Of a stretch of DNA of 64,000 nt, positions 52,330 to 61,993 are shown in pieces. The notes under the pieces were generated by a model, which saw nothing but the letters and a program-made list of their open reading frames with translations, was not told the origin of the DNA and did not search any database. The stretch lies in the NCBI GenBank assembly GCA_024685005.1, contig JAIKWF010000071.1, positions 1 to 64,000 of the forward strand, given 5' to 3'. The DNA is from Lachnospiraceae bacterium (GTDB lineage: Bacteria; Bacillota; Clostridia; Lachnospirales; Lachnospiraceae). Made by a program: the position numbers and the translations under genes. Each line of letters opens with the position of its first letter. The first letter of the stretch is position 1.

Positions 52330-54156
52330 TTACTCTACCGTAACGGATTTTGCCAGATTTCTGGGATGATCCGCATCATATCCCTTGCCCACCGATACAT
52401 AATAGCCGAACATCTGCAGCGGTATGATGGCCAGAGAGTTCATAAACAGAGGGTTTGTCTGGGGAATGTAGATCACATAGTCCGCATTCTTTTCAATCTC
52501 GTCGTTTCCTTCTGTGGTCACAGCAAGGACAAACGCACCTCTGGATTTTACTTCCACAATATTGCTGACGGTTTTTGCGTACAGCTGGGGCTGGGTAGCA
52601 ATAGCCGTAACAAGAGTGCCCTTTTCGATCAGGGAAATGGTTCCGTGCTTCAGTTCTCCGGCAGCATAGGCCTCGGAATGCACATAGCTGATCTCCTTCA
52701 GCTTCAGGGAACCTTCCAGTGCAATGGAATAATCGATCCCGCGACCGATAAAGAAGATATCCTTCGCACCTACATAACGGTTGGCAAATCGCTGGATCCG
52801 CTTCTCGTTACCCAAAAGCAATTCGATCTGGGAAGGGATACATTTCAGATCCTCGATCATGGAATCCAGCTCCACATCATCGATCTTACCTTTTACGTAA
52901 GCCATCTTCATAGCCAGCAGATACAGGGCTACAAGCTGTGCGGAATACGCCTTGGTGGTGGCTACCGCGATCTCCGGGCCTGCCCAGGTATACATGACGG
53001 AATCTGCCTCTCTTGCAATGGAGCTTCCCACCACATTCACAATACCCAGTACTCTGAATCCCTTTTCTTTAGACTCCCGAAGGGCCGCAAGGGTATCTGC
53101 GGTTTCGCCGGACTGGCTGATGACGATCACCATGGCTCCCTCTTCCAAAATGGGATTTCTGTAACGAAATTCCGATGCCAGGTCCACCTCCACCGGGATC
53201 CTTGCCAGATCCTCGATCACATATTTCCCCGTAACACCGGCATGATAAGCACTTCCGCAGGCAACAATGTGGATCTTTTTCACCGCTGCCAGTTCTTCAT
53301 CCGTCATATTCAGGTCATCGATGACGATCTTTCCGTCCTTGATCCTGGGAGAAAAAGTATCCGTCACCGTTTTGGGCTGCTCATACATTTCCTTCAGCAT
53401 GAAATGCTCATAACCGCCTTTTTCCGCAGCCTTGGCATCCCACTCGATGAACACCTCGTCTTTGGTGATCTCTTCCGCATCAATGGAATAAAAACGAAGA
53501 TCGTCTTTAAACAGCACCGCGATCTCCTGATTGTCCACATAAAATACTTTTCTGGTGTATTTCAGGATCGCCGGAACGTCAGATGCGATAAAGCATCCGT
53601 CTTTGCTGCGCCCAACGATCAGAGGGCTGTCCTTTCTGACTGCATAGATCCTGTCGGGGTGCTCTGCAAAAATGATACCGAAGGCATAGGAACCCTGCAC
53701 TCTCTGCAGCACCTTGGTAATAGCCTCCATGGGATCACCCTTATAATAGTAATCCAAAAGCTGCACTACCACTTCCGTATCGGTATCCGTAGCAAATTCA
53801 TACCCTTTTTTCTTCAGCATCTCCTTCAAGGCGATGTAATTCTCGATGATGCCGTTATGCACCAGGGTAATGGTCTCTGACCTATTAAAATGAGGATGGG
53901 CATTGACCGTATTGGGGACACCGTGGGTAGCCCATCTGGTATGACCGATTCCCACGCAGCCCGGCATAGTCTCGCCGTTATGGGTCATTTCTTCCAGCAC
54001 CTTCAGACGGCCCACCGACTTGGAGATATTGATCTTTTCTCCGTCAAAAATGGCCATTCCCGCCGAATCATATCCGCGGTACTCCAGTCTGGAAAGACCC
54101 TCCAAAATAATGTCTGCCGCCTGGGCAGCACCGATATATCCTACTATTCCGCACAT
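52330..54156 (-). CDS. glmS: Glutamine--fructose-6-phosphate aminotransferase (isomerising)
   Basis: 608 residues. The Ntn glutaminase domain starts with the nucleophile Cys2 (MCGIVGYIG) and holds GHTRWATHG and HNGIIENY; two SIS isomerase domains follow (CGSAYHAG, ISQSGETADT, GRGIDYSIALEGSLKLKEISY), ending in the conserved DHPRNLAKSVTVE. It makes glucosamine-6-phosphate for peptidoglycan and other glycans. The start is ATG at 54156 with GAGG about nine bases upstream. Only 14 bases separate it from the glycosyltransferase gene upstream, so a glmS ribozyme cannot be present directly in front. Confidence 0.97.
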   Translation of the reverse strand: MCGIVGYIGAAQAADIILEGLSRLEYRGYDSAGMAIFDGEKINISKSVGRLKVLEEMTHNGETMPGCVGIGHTRWATHGVPNTVNAHPHFNRSETITLVHNGIIENYIALKEMLKKKGYEFATDTDTEVVVQLLDYYYKGDPMEAITKVLQRVQGSYAFGIIFAEHPDRIYAVRKDSPLIVGRSKDGCFIASDVPAILKYTRKVFYVDNQEIAVLFKDDLRFYSIDAEEITKDEVFIEWDAKAAEKGGYEHFMLKEMYEQPKTVTDTFSPRIKDGKIVIDDLNMTDEELAAVKKIHIVACGSAYHAGVTGKYVIEDLARIPVEVDLASEFRYRNPILEEGAMVIVISQSGETADTLAALRESKEKGFRVLGIVNVVGSSIAREADSVMYTWAGPEIAVATTKAYSAQLVALYLLAMKMAYVKGKIDDVELDSMIEDLKCIPSQIELLLGNEKRIQRFANRYVGAKDIFFIGRGIDYSIALEGSLKLKEISYVHSEAYAAGELKHGTISLIEKGTLVTAIATQPQLYAKTVSNIVEVKSRGAFVLAVTTEGNDEIEKNADYVIYIPQTNPLFMNSLAIIPLQMFGYYVSVGKGYDADHPRNLAKSVTVE

Positions 54157-54170
54157 AAACTCTTCCTCAC

Positions 54171-55121
54171 TTATCCTAGTTTATCCCAAAAAACCGGGTC
54201 TGTACTCCATTTTCTGACCAATGACCGGGGCAGCTTTTGATAGCGTTTCCCCAAAAAATAGCCCAGATATTTACAGCCGCTGATATAGATCAGGGGAAAA
54301 ATCTCCAGGCCGTGGCCGCTTTTCAGAAGCAGGGCGATATTACGCCTGAGCATCCTGATCCCTTCTTTTTCCGAGGAGATCCCTTCAAATACCTCCGGAT
54401 GCATCTTCTGGGAAACAGCCAGATCAAAGTTTCTGGAAAATTGCTGCTTTCCCGTATAATTATGGGAATGATATACTTTTGCACCGGCTTTGTAAAAAAC
54501 GCTGTATCCCTGTTTCATAGCCGCTGCCGCAAATACCATATCTTCATTGAAAAGCGCAGGAGCTGCAAACCTGCCGCAGGCCTCCCATACACTTTTTTTG
54601 TACATCGCGCATACATCCGAGCAAAAATAGGTCTTGATCCCCAGCTCTTTCAGGTCGGACAGATTCTTTTTCCTGTCCCGGTCCGGGTAGTTAAAATTCC
54701 TTGCGATCCGCTCGGACATGGTAGCATCCTTTCGGGGAAGCTGCCTTGCATAAGCTACCGCTACATCCTCTTGTTCAAAACAGCCCGCCAGATTCCCGAT
54801 CAGTTCCTTATCTGCCGGAATGGCATCCATAGTCATGACCAGCACAAGGTCTGCCTTGGCCATTTCCATAGCCCTGTTTCTGGTATCCGCGTGATCAAAT
54901 TCTTCCTTCTCCAGATGAAACAGCACAAAGCGCTCTCCCAACAGGCTCCGGATCTTTTCCATCCTGTCATGATATCGCTCTTCAAACAGCTGCCAACTGC
55001 TTTTTCCGGTATTGGCTATGATCACACGGCCGGGTAAAAGGCTCTGTTGCAGCAGCCTCTCCAAAAGCTTAATAAACCCTTCATCCGGATGATATACCGG
55101 TATCACAACATCTACTGTCAT
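54171..55121 (-). CDS. Family 2 glycosyltransferase (rhamnosyltransferase-like)
   Basis: 316 residues. GT-A fold: VDVVIPVYHPDEGFIKLLERLLQQS at the start, EEFDHADTRNRAMEMAKADLVLVMTMDAIP near 80-110 (the DxD position is TMDAIP), and NEDMVFAAAAMKQGYSVFYKAGAKVYHSHNYT near 230, matching rhamnosyl- and similar transferases. The start at 55121 (MTVDVV) has AGGA eight bases upstream; the longer frame overlaps the LCP gene. It is ten bases after the LCP gene. The sugar is unknown. Confidence 0.9.
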   Translation of the reverse strand: MTVDVVIPVYHPDEGFIKLLERLLQQSLLPGRVIIANTGKSSWQLFEERYHDRMEKIRSLLGERFVLFHLEKEEFDHADTRNRAMEMAKADLVLVMTMDAIPADKELIGNLAGCFEQEDVAVAYARQLPRKDATMSERIARNFNYPDRDRKKNLSDLKELGIKTYFCSDVCAMYKKSVWEACGRFAAPALFNEDMVFAAAAMKQGYSVFYKAGAKVYHSHNYTGKQQFSRNFDLAVSQKMHPEVFEGISSEKEGIRMLRRNIALLLKSGHGLEIFPLIYISGCKYLGYFLGKRYQKLPRSLVRKWSTDPVFWDKLG

Positions 55122-55131
55122 ACTGTTTATC

Positions 55132-56286
55132 CTATACGCCTGTATCCGAATGCACTCTGGCCGAAATAGTCTGTACCTGGGCAGAAGGAGTATATCCTTC
55201 TGTATTTTCAAACAGGAACTCATGCAATGTCTTTACATCGCTGATCATATCCGTACTCATAACCGTACTTCCGCCGTGAACCGTTCCCGTGGTACGGAAC
55301 TGCTCGTTGGGGAATCCGTTGGTATCGGCTATACTGTAACTATTCACATCTTTTAACAGATCCAGGATCTCCGTAAAGCTCAGGGAAGTGGAGATCTCTT
55401 CGAAAATGGTATTGGCCGCCTTGTTGATAGTCAAAGGATCTGCTGCCTTTGCTTTGTCCAGAATGGCCTGGATCACTTCTCTTTGCCGCTCTGTTCTCTT
55501 AAAGTCATCTCCGGCAGTATAACGGATCCGGCAATAGGAAACTGCCTGAATACCGTTCAGGGTCTGCATACCGGTCTTGGAGACTTTGGTATAGCTCTTT
55601 CCAAGGGATTTGGATGTTTCCACCTGATAATTGTTCAAATGGCTGATCTCTTCATTGTCCACTTCGATATCCACGCCGCCAAGTGCATCAATGGTATCGG
55701 CAACACCTGCCCATCCCACTGTCACATAATCCGTGATATTCATATCCATGTTCATGTTCAGCATGTTGATCGCCTGCAGGGGACCGCCCTTTGCATAGGC
55801 ACCGTTTGCTTTTCCGTAGGAATCATTTCCAAGGTTCAGATAGGTATCACGATAAACGGAAACCAGCTTTACGGCTTTGGTCTCTTCATTGATGGAAGCA
55901 ATGATAATGGTATCGCTTCGGTTTCCTTTTCCCAGGGACTTGTCTCTGGCGTCCAGTCCGAAGAGTGCCACATTACGGTATCCCGCCATATGTCCGCTGG
56001 AAACACCGGAATTGGTTGTGATCTGGTCCTCCACGCTCTCCTCTGTCTCAATTTCGCTGATACCGTCATTGATCACAATGGCGCTCTCGTCCAGATCCTC
56101 ATGATCGATCTTATTGTAAAGAACCACCGCATATAATGCGATCATCATCATTACCAGTACAAATAACTCAACAACGATGAGGATGATGCGGTTTCGTTTC
56201 TTTCGTTCTCTTTCCTCTCTGCTCAGACGTTTACGGGGTTTTCCTCCTGACTGTGGTCTTCTGTTTTTCTGATTCGCCATTTTCAC
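55132..56286 (-). CDS. LytR-CpsA-Psr (LCP) family glycopolymer transferase
   Basis: 384 residues. A basic cytoplasmic N-terminus (KPRKRLSREERERKKRNR), one membrane helix (IILIVVELFVLVMMMIALYAVVLY) and an extracellular LCP domain with ALFGLDARDKSLGKGNRSDTIIIASINEETKAVKLVSVYRD, GAYAKGGPLQAINMLN and CRIRYTAGDDFKRTERQRE, which together carry the Asp/Arg residues that bind the pyrophosphate lipid. LCP enzymes attach glycans from undecaprenyl carriers to peptidoglycan. The start is GTG at 56286, five bases after AGGAG; an ATG two codons later is possible. Confidence 0.94.
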   Translation of the reverse strand: MKMANQKNRRPQSGGKPRKRLSREERERKKRNRIILIVVELFVLVMMMIALYAVVLYNKIDHEDLDESAIVINDGISEIETEESVEDQITTNSGVSSGHMAGYRNVALFGLDARDKSLGKGNRSDTIIIASINEETKAVKLVSVYRDTYLNLGNDSYGKANGAYAKGGPLQAINMLNMNMDMNITDYVTVGWAGVADTIDALGGVDIEVDNEEISHLNNYQVETSKSLGKSYTKVSKTGMQTLNGIQAVSYCRIRYTAGDDFKRTERQREVIQAILDKAKAADPLTINKAANTIFEEISTSLSFTEILDLLKDVNSYSIADTNGFPNEQFRTTGTVHGGSTVMSTDMISDVKTLHEFLFENTEGYTPSAQVQTISARVHSDTGV

Positions 56287-56315
56287 ACTCTCTCCTGATC
56301 CTTACTTGTTTGCCG

Positions 56316-57737
56316 TTAATAGGCATTTTTATTGACAAAGCCCTTGAAGATCGTCAAAAACAGGATCTTCAGATCCAGGCCCATGCTCCAGTTTTCAATG
56401 TAATACAGATCGCAGTCGATCCTTTTACGGATAGAGGAATCTCCTCTGAATCCGTTAATCTGCGCCCATCCCGTCATACCGGGACGCACCTGATGCTTGA
56501 TCATGTAACGGGGGATCTCTTCTTTAAATTTCTCAACGAAAAAAGGTCTTTCGGGACGGGGTCCCACCAAAGACATGTCTCCCTTGATCACGTTAAACAG
56601 CTGCGGAAACTCGTCGAAGCTGGACTTGCGCATAAATCGTCCGATCTTCGTAACTCTCGGATCGTTTTTGGTGGTCCACTCTTTTTCCTCATCCTCCGGT
56701 GTCTGCATCCGCATGCTTCGGAATTTGTACATTTGAAAGGGTTTGTTGTGCAGCCCGACACGCTCCTGTTTAAAGATCACAGGACCGGGGCTGGAGGTTT
56801 TGACAAGGATCGCCAAAAGCAGCAAAAGGGGCGATACCACGATGGTGATCAGCAGACCGCAAATCAGGTCAAACAGCCGCTTTACCACACGGTTTAAGGT
56901 GTTGGTCAGAGGTACGTGTCTGATGTTAATCACCGGCAGACCGTCCAGATCTTCCGTATAGGGCTGACTGGGGATCACGCTGTTGTAATCCGGAATGAAC
57001 TTGGTGTGCACGCCGGATTTTTCGCATAAGTTTACGATCTCCTTTAACCGGCCGTAGCTTTCCAGCGCCAGGGTAATGGCGATCTCATCCAGTTTATTCT
57101 GGGGCAGGATATAAAACAGATTATCGATCTGTCCGATCACCTTCACCCCTTTGTATTCCGTCCCCCTGGGGATGGAATCATCCAGGATACCCCTTACCAC
57201 GTATCCCCACTGGGGATTGTGCCGGATCCTGTCAATATATTGCTCCGCTGCTCTGGAATACCCCACCAGCAGCACATACCGGACATTGTATCCTTTTGCC
57301 CTGAGCTTTTGCAGGGAAACAAAAACGATGATCCGGAAGGTACTGTCAATGAAAACATTCAGCACGAAGAAATAGAACAGCATCCATCTGGAAAAGTGGG
57401 GCTGTCTTGCCACATACAAAATGCCCAAAAACAGAAATAAGCCAACGCTGTTCGCCCTGACCACATTCCACAGATCCCCGCGCATACTGCCCGATCGCTT
57501 GGCCGAATATAAGTTAAACAGATAGTATAATAACAAGAACCCCGGGATGATAACGATCAATGCCGAAAAATAGGTTTGCATTGACAATGTTCCCGCGGCG
57601 ACGTCCCGCATGAAAAAGCTGATGCCACTCTTAAACTTTAAGAACCATGCCAGCGTATAGCTTAGAGCAAGGATCAAAGCATCCATCAACACATGCAGCC
57701 GGTTGAAATACTTCTGATTGTCATTGATCAAATTCAT
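56316..57737 (-). CDS. Polyprenyl-phosphate glycosylphosphotransferase (exopolysaccharide initiation)
   Basis: 473 residues. About four N-terminal membrane helices, a nucleotide-binding-like middle domain (about 140-260) and a C-terminal bacterial sugar-transferase domain opening KRLFDLICGLLITIVVSPLLLLLAI, with VIFKQERVGLHNKPFQMYKFRSM, KIGRFMRKSSFDEFPQLFNVIKGDMSLVGPRPERP (catalytic Asp-Glu pair) and RPGMTGWAQINGF. This family loads the first sugar-1-phosphate on undecaprenyl phosphate. The start is ATG at 57737 with GGGGTGA upstream. It makes the locus a complete initiation-to-ligation set together with the LCP gene. The sugar (Glc, Gal or other) is not readable. Confidence 0.94.
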   Translation of the reverse strand: MNLINDNQKYFNRLHVLMDALILALSYTLAWFLKFKSGISFFMRDVAAGTLSMQTYFSALIVIIPGFLLLYYLFNLYSAKRSGSMRGDLWNVVRANSVGLFLFLGILYVARQPHFSRWMLFYFFVLNVFIDSTFRIIVFVSLQKLRAKGYNVRYVLLVGYSRAAEQYIDRIRHNPQWGYVVRGILDDSIPRGTEYKGVKVIGQIDNLFYILPQNKLDEIAITLALESYGRLKEIVNLCEKSGVHTKFIPDYNSVIPSQPYTEDLDGLPVINIRHVPLTNTLNRVVKRLFDLICGLLITIVVSPLLLLLAILVKTSSPGPVIFKQERVGLHNKPFQMYKFRSMRMQTPEDEEKEWTTKNDPRVTKIGRFMRKSSFDEFPQLFNVIKGDMSLVGPRPERPFFVEKFKEEIPRYMIKHQVRPGMTGWAQINGFRGDSSIRKRIDCDLYYIENWSMGLDLKILFLTIFKGFVNKNAY

Positions 57738-57765
57738 TCACCCCGCTTCGCATACAAAGGATATT

Positions 57766-58740
57766 TTACCTTATTTTCAGGCAAAGGGCAAGCATATTTG
57801 CCAGCAGCTCCTTCTCGATAACCAAATAGTTCGGAAGGTGTTTCCAGGTAAACCGCACCCTCTTTTTTCTCCCCTCTTCGGAAAAAGCCAGAGAAAAGCC
57901 TCTGCCCAGCCCCTTCACATAGGTACCGCCGAAGCCCTTGCAGATAAAAAACGCCGTCTTGACCAAAAAACCCAAAAGCAGGAAAGGAAGATTAAAAAGG
58001 ATCTGCAGCGGCGGCATATTCTTCGCGATCAGATAGATACTGTTTCTCGAAGATAAGGACACTTTAAAGGTGTTATATCTGCTGCCGGAAGTGGCACTTC
58101 CCGCGTGATATACCACCGCCGTGGGACAATAGGCATTGCGGTATCCGTAGATCCTGGCTCTGTAGCCCACATCGATATCTTCCAGGTAGGCAAAATGTGC
58201 CTCATCAAAGCCCCCCAGATGCTCCAGCAGCTTTTTCCGGTAGATGGCAGCACCTCCGCAGGCAGCAAAAACCAGGTCCCGGCGGCTGAAGCGGATCCTG
58301 TCCTCTCCCTTTCCGCGAGCCACTGCCCATCCCAGTGCGGTATACAGATCGCCGCAGTCATCGATAACCTCTGTATCCTTCATGGAAAGCATTTTGGCAG
58401 ATACGGAAAAAAGGCGTATCCCGGAAGAAAGGGTCTTTTCCATTTCCGTAACAAAATCCGGCTCAGGTACCGTATCATTATTTAAAAGGAGCACATAGTC
58501 CGTTCTCGCCGCACGGATTCCCACATTTACCGCATGGGCAAAGCCTCCGTTTTCCGAAAGGCGCAAAAGGGTCACTCCGGGAAACTCTTCCCTTACCATA
58601 CGGCAACTGTCATCCGTGGAAGCATCATCCACCACAATGGTATGAAATTCCGTTCCCTTGCAGCGCATCAAAAAGGTAAGACAATCCCGCAGATAGGCAC
58701 AGCCATTATAATTCGGTATGATAACGCTTGTTTTTATCAT
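57766..58740 (-). CDS. Family 2 glycosyltransferase
   Basis: 324 residues. TSVIIPNYNGCAYLRDCLTFL opens a GT-A domain with VVDDASTDDS, RAARTDYVLLLNNDT and GGAAIYRKKLLEHLGGFDEAHFAYLEDIDVGYRARIYGY, close to dTDP-rhamnosyl transferases (RfbF/WcaA-like). The last 90 residues include a membrane-associated helix (LQILFNLPFLLLGFLVKTAFFI). The start is ATG at 58740 with AAGGAG upstream, and it overlaps the preceding gene by four bases. Confidence 0.92.
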   Translation of the reverse strand: MIKTSVIIPNYNGCAYLRDCLTFLMRCKGTEFHTIVVDDASTDDSCRMVREEFPGVTLLRLSENGGFAHAVNVGIRAARTDYVLLLNNDTVPEPDFVTEMEKTLSSGIRLFSVSAKMLSMKDTEVIDDCGDLYTALGWAVARGKGEDRIRFSRRDLVFAACGGAAIYRKKLLEHLGGFDEAHFAYLEDIDVGYRARIYGYRNAYCPTAVVYHAGSATSGSRYNTFKVSLSSRNSIYLIAKNMPPLQILFNLPFLLLGFLVKTAFFICKGFGGTYVKGLGRGFSLAFSEEGRKKRVRFTWKHLPNYLVIEKELLANMLALCLKIR

Positions 58741-60077
58741 TTCTTCTCCTTCAGCAAAAGCCCCGGAGCATAGACGAGACGCTTCGACGCTCTCTCTTCC
58801 GGCGTCAGTTTCCGTCTTCCCTTAGGAACCCTGATCAGTTCCTTCGGCGCTTTGTCCACGTCCAGCATCAGTGCCGCTCTGTGTAAATAGCCACTGTAAT
58901 GATAATTCATTCCCGTAAAAAGGCTGACTCCGTCAAGCTCCGGCCCTGCCGTCACCCGGCCGTTTTTGATCTTCCTGCCGCAAAGCCCCCACACATCTTC
59001 CCGCACGGAGAAAATGTCGGGATGGTATTCAATCCGGTAAAAGCCCAGATGCTTCATATGACTCACCGTCACAGACCAGTCCAGCTGCTTGCAGAAATCC
59101 TCCACAGCCCGTTTCCCCGCTTCATATGCATAGCGTTTGCTCTGGGGATTGTCCGCCGTGGACGCTTCATGGGCTCTCCAGTGATAGAGGATCCGGGGCA
59201 CATGACCGATCTTACTCTTCAGATAGTCTGCAGGAAACAGGCCAAACTCGCCTTCCCGGCCTCCGGACCTGAGCCACTCGATCCCCAGCAAAAGACGCAG
59301 CATCAGATCGTAATCCTGGGCCCCGTCGTATTCGCTGCGCAGCAATGTCTTTTCAAAAAACTTTGTTCTCACAACTGTAAAATGACATATGTAATTATTT
59401 GTCAGCAAAAGGTCCAGGTTAAAGCCCGGTTTCATATTCGGTTCGAACTTTGCACTCAGGTCGCTGCTCACCTTATCTTCATCTGTATAGACCACGTCAT
59501 AGTCTTCTTCCTTCAGAGCCCGGGCCACCTCATACAGCGCATCCGGTGCCAGCAGATCATCATGATCCAGAAATCCCACATAATCTCCGTATGCATACTT
59601 GAAAGCTTCATTGGTATTCTTGGAGATCCCTTCATTCAGTTCTACATATACATAGGTAATGCGGGGGTCCTCGTAGCTTTCAGCGATCTCTCCCAGCAGA
59701 TCCGTATCGGAGGTATCGGCAATGACCAGCTGCCAGTTCTGATAACTCTGTCCCCTGACGCTTTCGATCATTTCTTTAAAATACGCCTGTTTTGTTTTAT
59801 AGGCCGGAACCAGAATGGAAAAGCAAACCGGCTCCTCCTCCGTGGTGAGCACCGGCTTTGTAAAAGGCTTGCACTCGCCGTCTCCCGGCCGATGTTCTTC
59901 CGGCAGAGGCTTCACCTCTCCGAAGAAGCTGCTTCTTTTTACCGCATGATCATATTTCAGTGTCCGGCGCTGCCAGACATCCATCCCGCTTTGATCCTTT
60001 CTTTCGGCTATGGCCCACAAGGTATCCCGCAGACCGTTCCGCTTCAGATAAGACAAGGTTCTGTTCACATAGCTCAT
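58737..60077 (-). CDS. Family 2 glycosyltransferase with N- and C-terminal extensions
   Basis: 446 residues. An N-terminal stretch of about 95 residues (SYVNRTLSYLKRNGLRDTLWAIAERKD) precedes the GT-A core: CFSILVPAYKTKQAYFKEMIESV, GDYVGFLDHDDLLAPDALYEV (DxDD) and YDVVYTDEDKVS. C-terminal to it are GAQDYDLMLRLL and IGHVPRILYHWRAHEAST. This layout is common in O-antigen or rhamnan glycosyltransferases. It overlaps both neighbours by four bases, so the three genes 57766-61978 are translationally coupled. Confidence 0.92.
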   Translation of the reverse strand: MSYVNRTLSYLKRNGLRDTLWAIAERKDQSGMDVWQRRTLKYDHAVKRSSFFGEVKPLPEEHRPGDGECKPFTKPVLTTEEEPVCFSILVPAYKTKQAYFKEMIESVRGQSYQNWQLVIADTSDTDLLGEIAESYEDPRITYVYVELNEGISKNTNEAFKYAYGDYVGFLDHDDLLAPDALYEVARALKEEDYDVVYTDEDKVSSDLSAKFEPNMKPGFNLDLLLTNNYICHFTVVRTKFFEKTLLRSEYDGAQDYDLMLRLLLGIEWLRSGGREGEFGLFPADYLKSKIGHVPRILYHWRAHEASTADNPQSKRYAYEAGKRAVEDFCKQLDWSVTVSHMKHLGFYRIEYHPDIFSVREDVWGLCGRKIKNGRVTAGPELDGVSLFTGMNYHYSGYLHRAALMLDVDKAPKELIRVPKGRRKLTPEERASKRLVYAPGLLLKEKK

Positions 60078-61978
60078 TTTTTCTCCCCCTTAAGCCGGCT
60101 TGTCAGCCGGAACACGTAATAAAATAACAGGAAATATCCAAAAAGATAAACCGGATAATAATACAGAAACAATCTGGAGGGCGCCGTCAAAAAGATCAGC
60201 GGAACCTTACAGACTGCCGCACCGGTCACAAGCGCTCCCATCCATTCCTTTCGAAACAGCGCCAGGAAAAAGCCAAGGAGCGTCACGAGAATAGGCAGGT
60301 ATGCACTGTAAACCGCATCCGCCCAGGGCATTTTGTTCTGATAGTCCGAAATGCTTCTGCATTCCAAAATGCTGATCACTTTATTGCGAAGTTCTCCGGA
60401 AAAGGGCTTTGACAGTGGATAGGACGCAAAGCTTGCATGGTTTGGACTTGCCGCCATATCTTCCAGTTTTGTCGTATCCATCAAAAGATCATGGCTTTCC
60501 GTAAAGGTCTTCCATCTTTCTTTCAGAAACACCCCCGGATAACGAAGGATCAATTTTCGGTAGGCTTTTTTGCAGGCCGCAAAATCCTCCGTATCATAGT
60601 CTCTCTGATAATCTTCTTCGCCCCAGAACAGGTTAATGCCGTTCTTGCCTTCTTTCACACCTTCCACAGTCACTTCCACATTTACGACCCGGTCGATCTG
60701 TGAAAGAAGCTCCAGATCTTCAGGGGCAGCATTTTCATTGGCAATCGCCACAAGTTCTGTTAAAGGAAGTACCATGCTCGTCAGTTCGTATTGCACACCG
60801 CTGGTGATCCGCTCCCCGATCTTTTGCGGAAGAAGCAGGACAATAAAACAGAGAAGATAGCAAAGCAGATATTTTTTAATCCCACTCGTTTTTATATCGT
60901 CCGTTTCTTTAATCAGAGATGACTCCCGATAATTTTCGTCCGCATCATCCCTTTTCATTTTTCCACTCCGGCCGCAAATAAATAACAGCGCCAACGGAAT
61001 CAGGACCAGATAGTAGATCGCTTCCGCTCTCCAAACTGTCAAAACTGCAGACATGACACAAATGATACCTAATTTTTTGCTCCTTTTTCCACAAATCGGA
61101 ACAGAAGTTGTGGAAAAATCGTCTGACAATTCCTTTTCTTTTTCGGTCAATGATTTTGCAGCCTCACTTGCAAAATCCGACTGTTTTCTCCCACTTTTTA
61201 TCCACAAACGGTTTTTCGGGAAAAAATACAGCTCTGACAGCACTGTCAACTCCAGAAACGCCCATATATTGCTTCTCATGGGGTACAGGTTAGAATCCAG
61301 CACAGGAAACATAACAAATGGTATTATTAGCAAAAATCCTCTTTTTGAAAAAAATCCTGCATTTTTTTCGCCAATCTCCCGTGATGCTTTCCTCTCCTTT
61401 TTCCCCTCCCCCTGAAAGTTTTCAGGCAATTTTTTTCGCAAGTTTTCCACAATTGGATTGTCTGTGGTTTTTTCTCCGAAAGCCAAATAAATAACTCTTG
61501 CTTCCATTAAGGAAATGACAGCCGACTGCACAATGATCACCCCTGCCGGCACCGGGATCAACATCAGGGAAAAGATATAAAAAACACTCGTAAGATAATT
61601 CTGCCAGAAATTCGGGTATAGATTGGAAGCCGAAAATAATATTCCGAATTCATCCATTCTCCAGATCCCCGGCCATATTAATAACAGTAGTAATAAATTA
61701 ACTCCAAAGTAGGAAAGTGCCAGGTTTCGGTACAGCTTTTCCGCCTTTGAAAACACCCAAAAGATCCCCTGCCACAAAAAAAGAAGCAATAGGAGAAAAG
61801 CAATCTTTACCCCTACTGTTTCTATGGATTTCAAGCTCTTTAATCTGTCGGAAAAGTCAAAGACCACGTATTGAAACACCATCCTGTCCGTAAAAAAGCT
61901 TATCAGGAAGTGTATCAAAGCACAGATCAGCGCACCGCGATTCAGTTTTTTCATTTCCTTTTGTATTCTTATACCCAA
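60074..61978 (-). CDS. Polytopic membrane protein (DUF6020-like) of the polysaccharide locus
   Basis: 634 residues with about twelve membrane segments. The extracytoplasmic loop WRMDEFGILFSASNLYPNFWQNYLTSVFYI holds a DE pair where GT-C enzymes place their acidic residues. A hydrophilic insert (about 245-305, SGRKQSDFASEAAKSLTEKEKELSDDFS) lies on the cytoplasmic side; another soluble region lies near 410-515. It resembles proteins labelled DUF6020. Likely a glycosyltransferase, polymerase or ligase acting on lipid-linked glycan, which is inferred from position. The start is TTG at 61978, six bases after AGGAAGG; an ATG at 61954 is the alternative. The DNA at about 60890-61480 is visibly more AT-rich than its flanks. 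Confidence 0.75.
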   Translation of the reverse strand: MGIRIQKEMKKLNRGALICALIHFLISFFTDRMVFQYVVFDFSDRLKSLKSIETVGVKIAFLLLLLFLWQGIFWVFSKAEKLYRNLALSYFGVNLLLLLLIWPGIWRMDEFGILFSASNLYPNFWQNYLTSVFYIFSLMLIPVPAGVIIVQSAVISLMEARVIYLAFGEKTTDNPIVENLRKKLPENFQGEGKKERKASREIGEKNAGFFSKRGFLLIIPFVMFPVLDSNLYPMRSNIWAFLELTVLSELYFFPKNRLWIKSGRKQSDFASEAAKSLTEKEKELSDDFSTTSVPICGKRSKKLGIICVMSAVLTVWRAEAIYYLVLIPLALLFICGRSGKMKRDDADENYRESSLIKETDDIKTSGIKKYLLCYLLCFIVLLLPQKIGERITSGVQYELTSMVLPLTELVAIANENAAPEDLELLSQIDRVVNVEVTVEGVKEGKNGINLFWGEEDYQRDYDTEDFAACKKAYRKLILRYPGVFLKERWKTFTESHDLLMDTTKLEDMAASPNHASFASYPLSKPFSGELRNKVISILECRSISDYQNKMPWADAVYSAYLPILVTLLGFFLALFRKEWMGALVTGAAVCKVPLIFLTAPSRLFLYYYPVYLFGYFLLFYYVFRLTSRLKGEKK

Positions 61979-61993
61979 AGTGTGCCTTCCTAT

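Noticed and set aside
52366..53880. 504-codon open frame on the plus strand
   Set aside because: It is the antisense of glmS, whose protein is fully recognisable; no ribosome site or family resemblance on the plus strand.
54157..54170. glmS ribozyme expected before glmS
   Set aside because: Only 14 bases are available before the preceding gene; no ribozyme core can fit.
58899..60119. 406-codon open frame on the plus strand
   Set aside because: Antisense of a family 2 glycosyltransferase with intact motifs; composition typical of a shadow frame.
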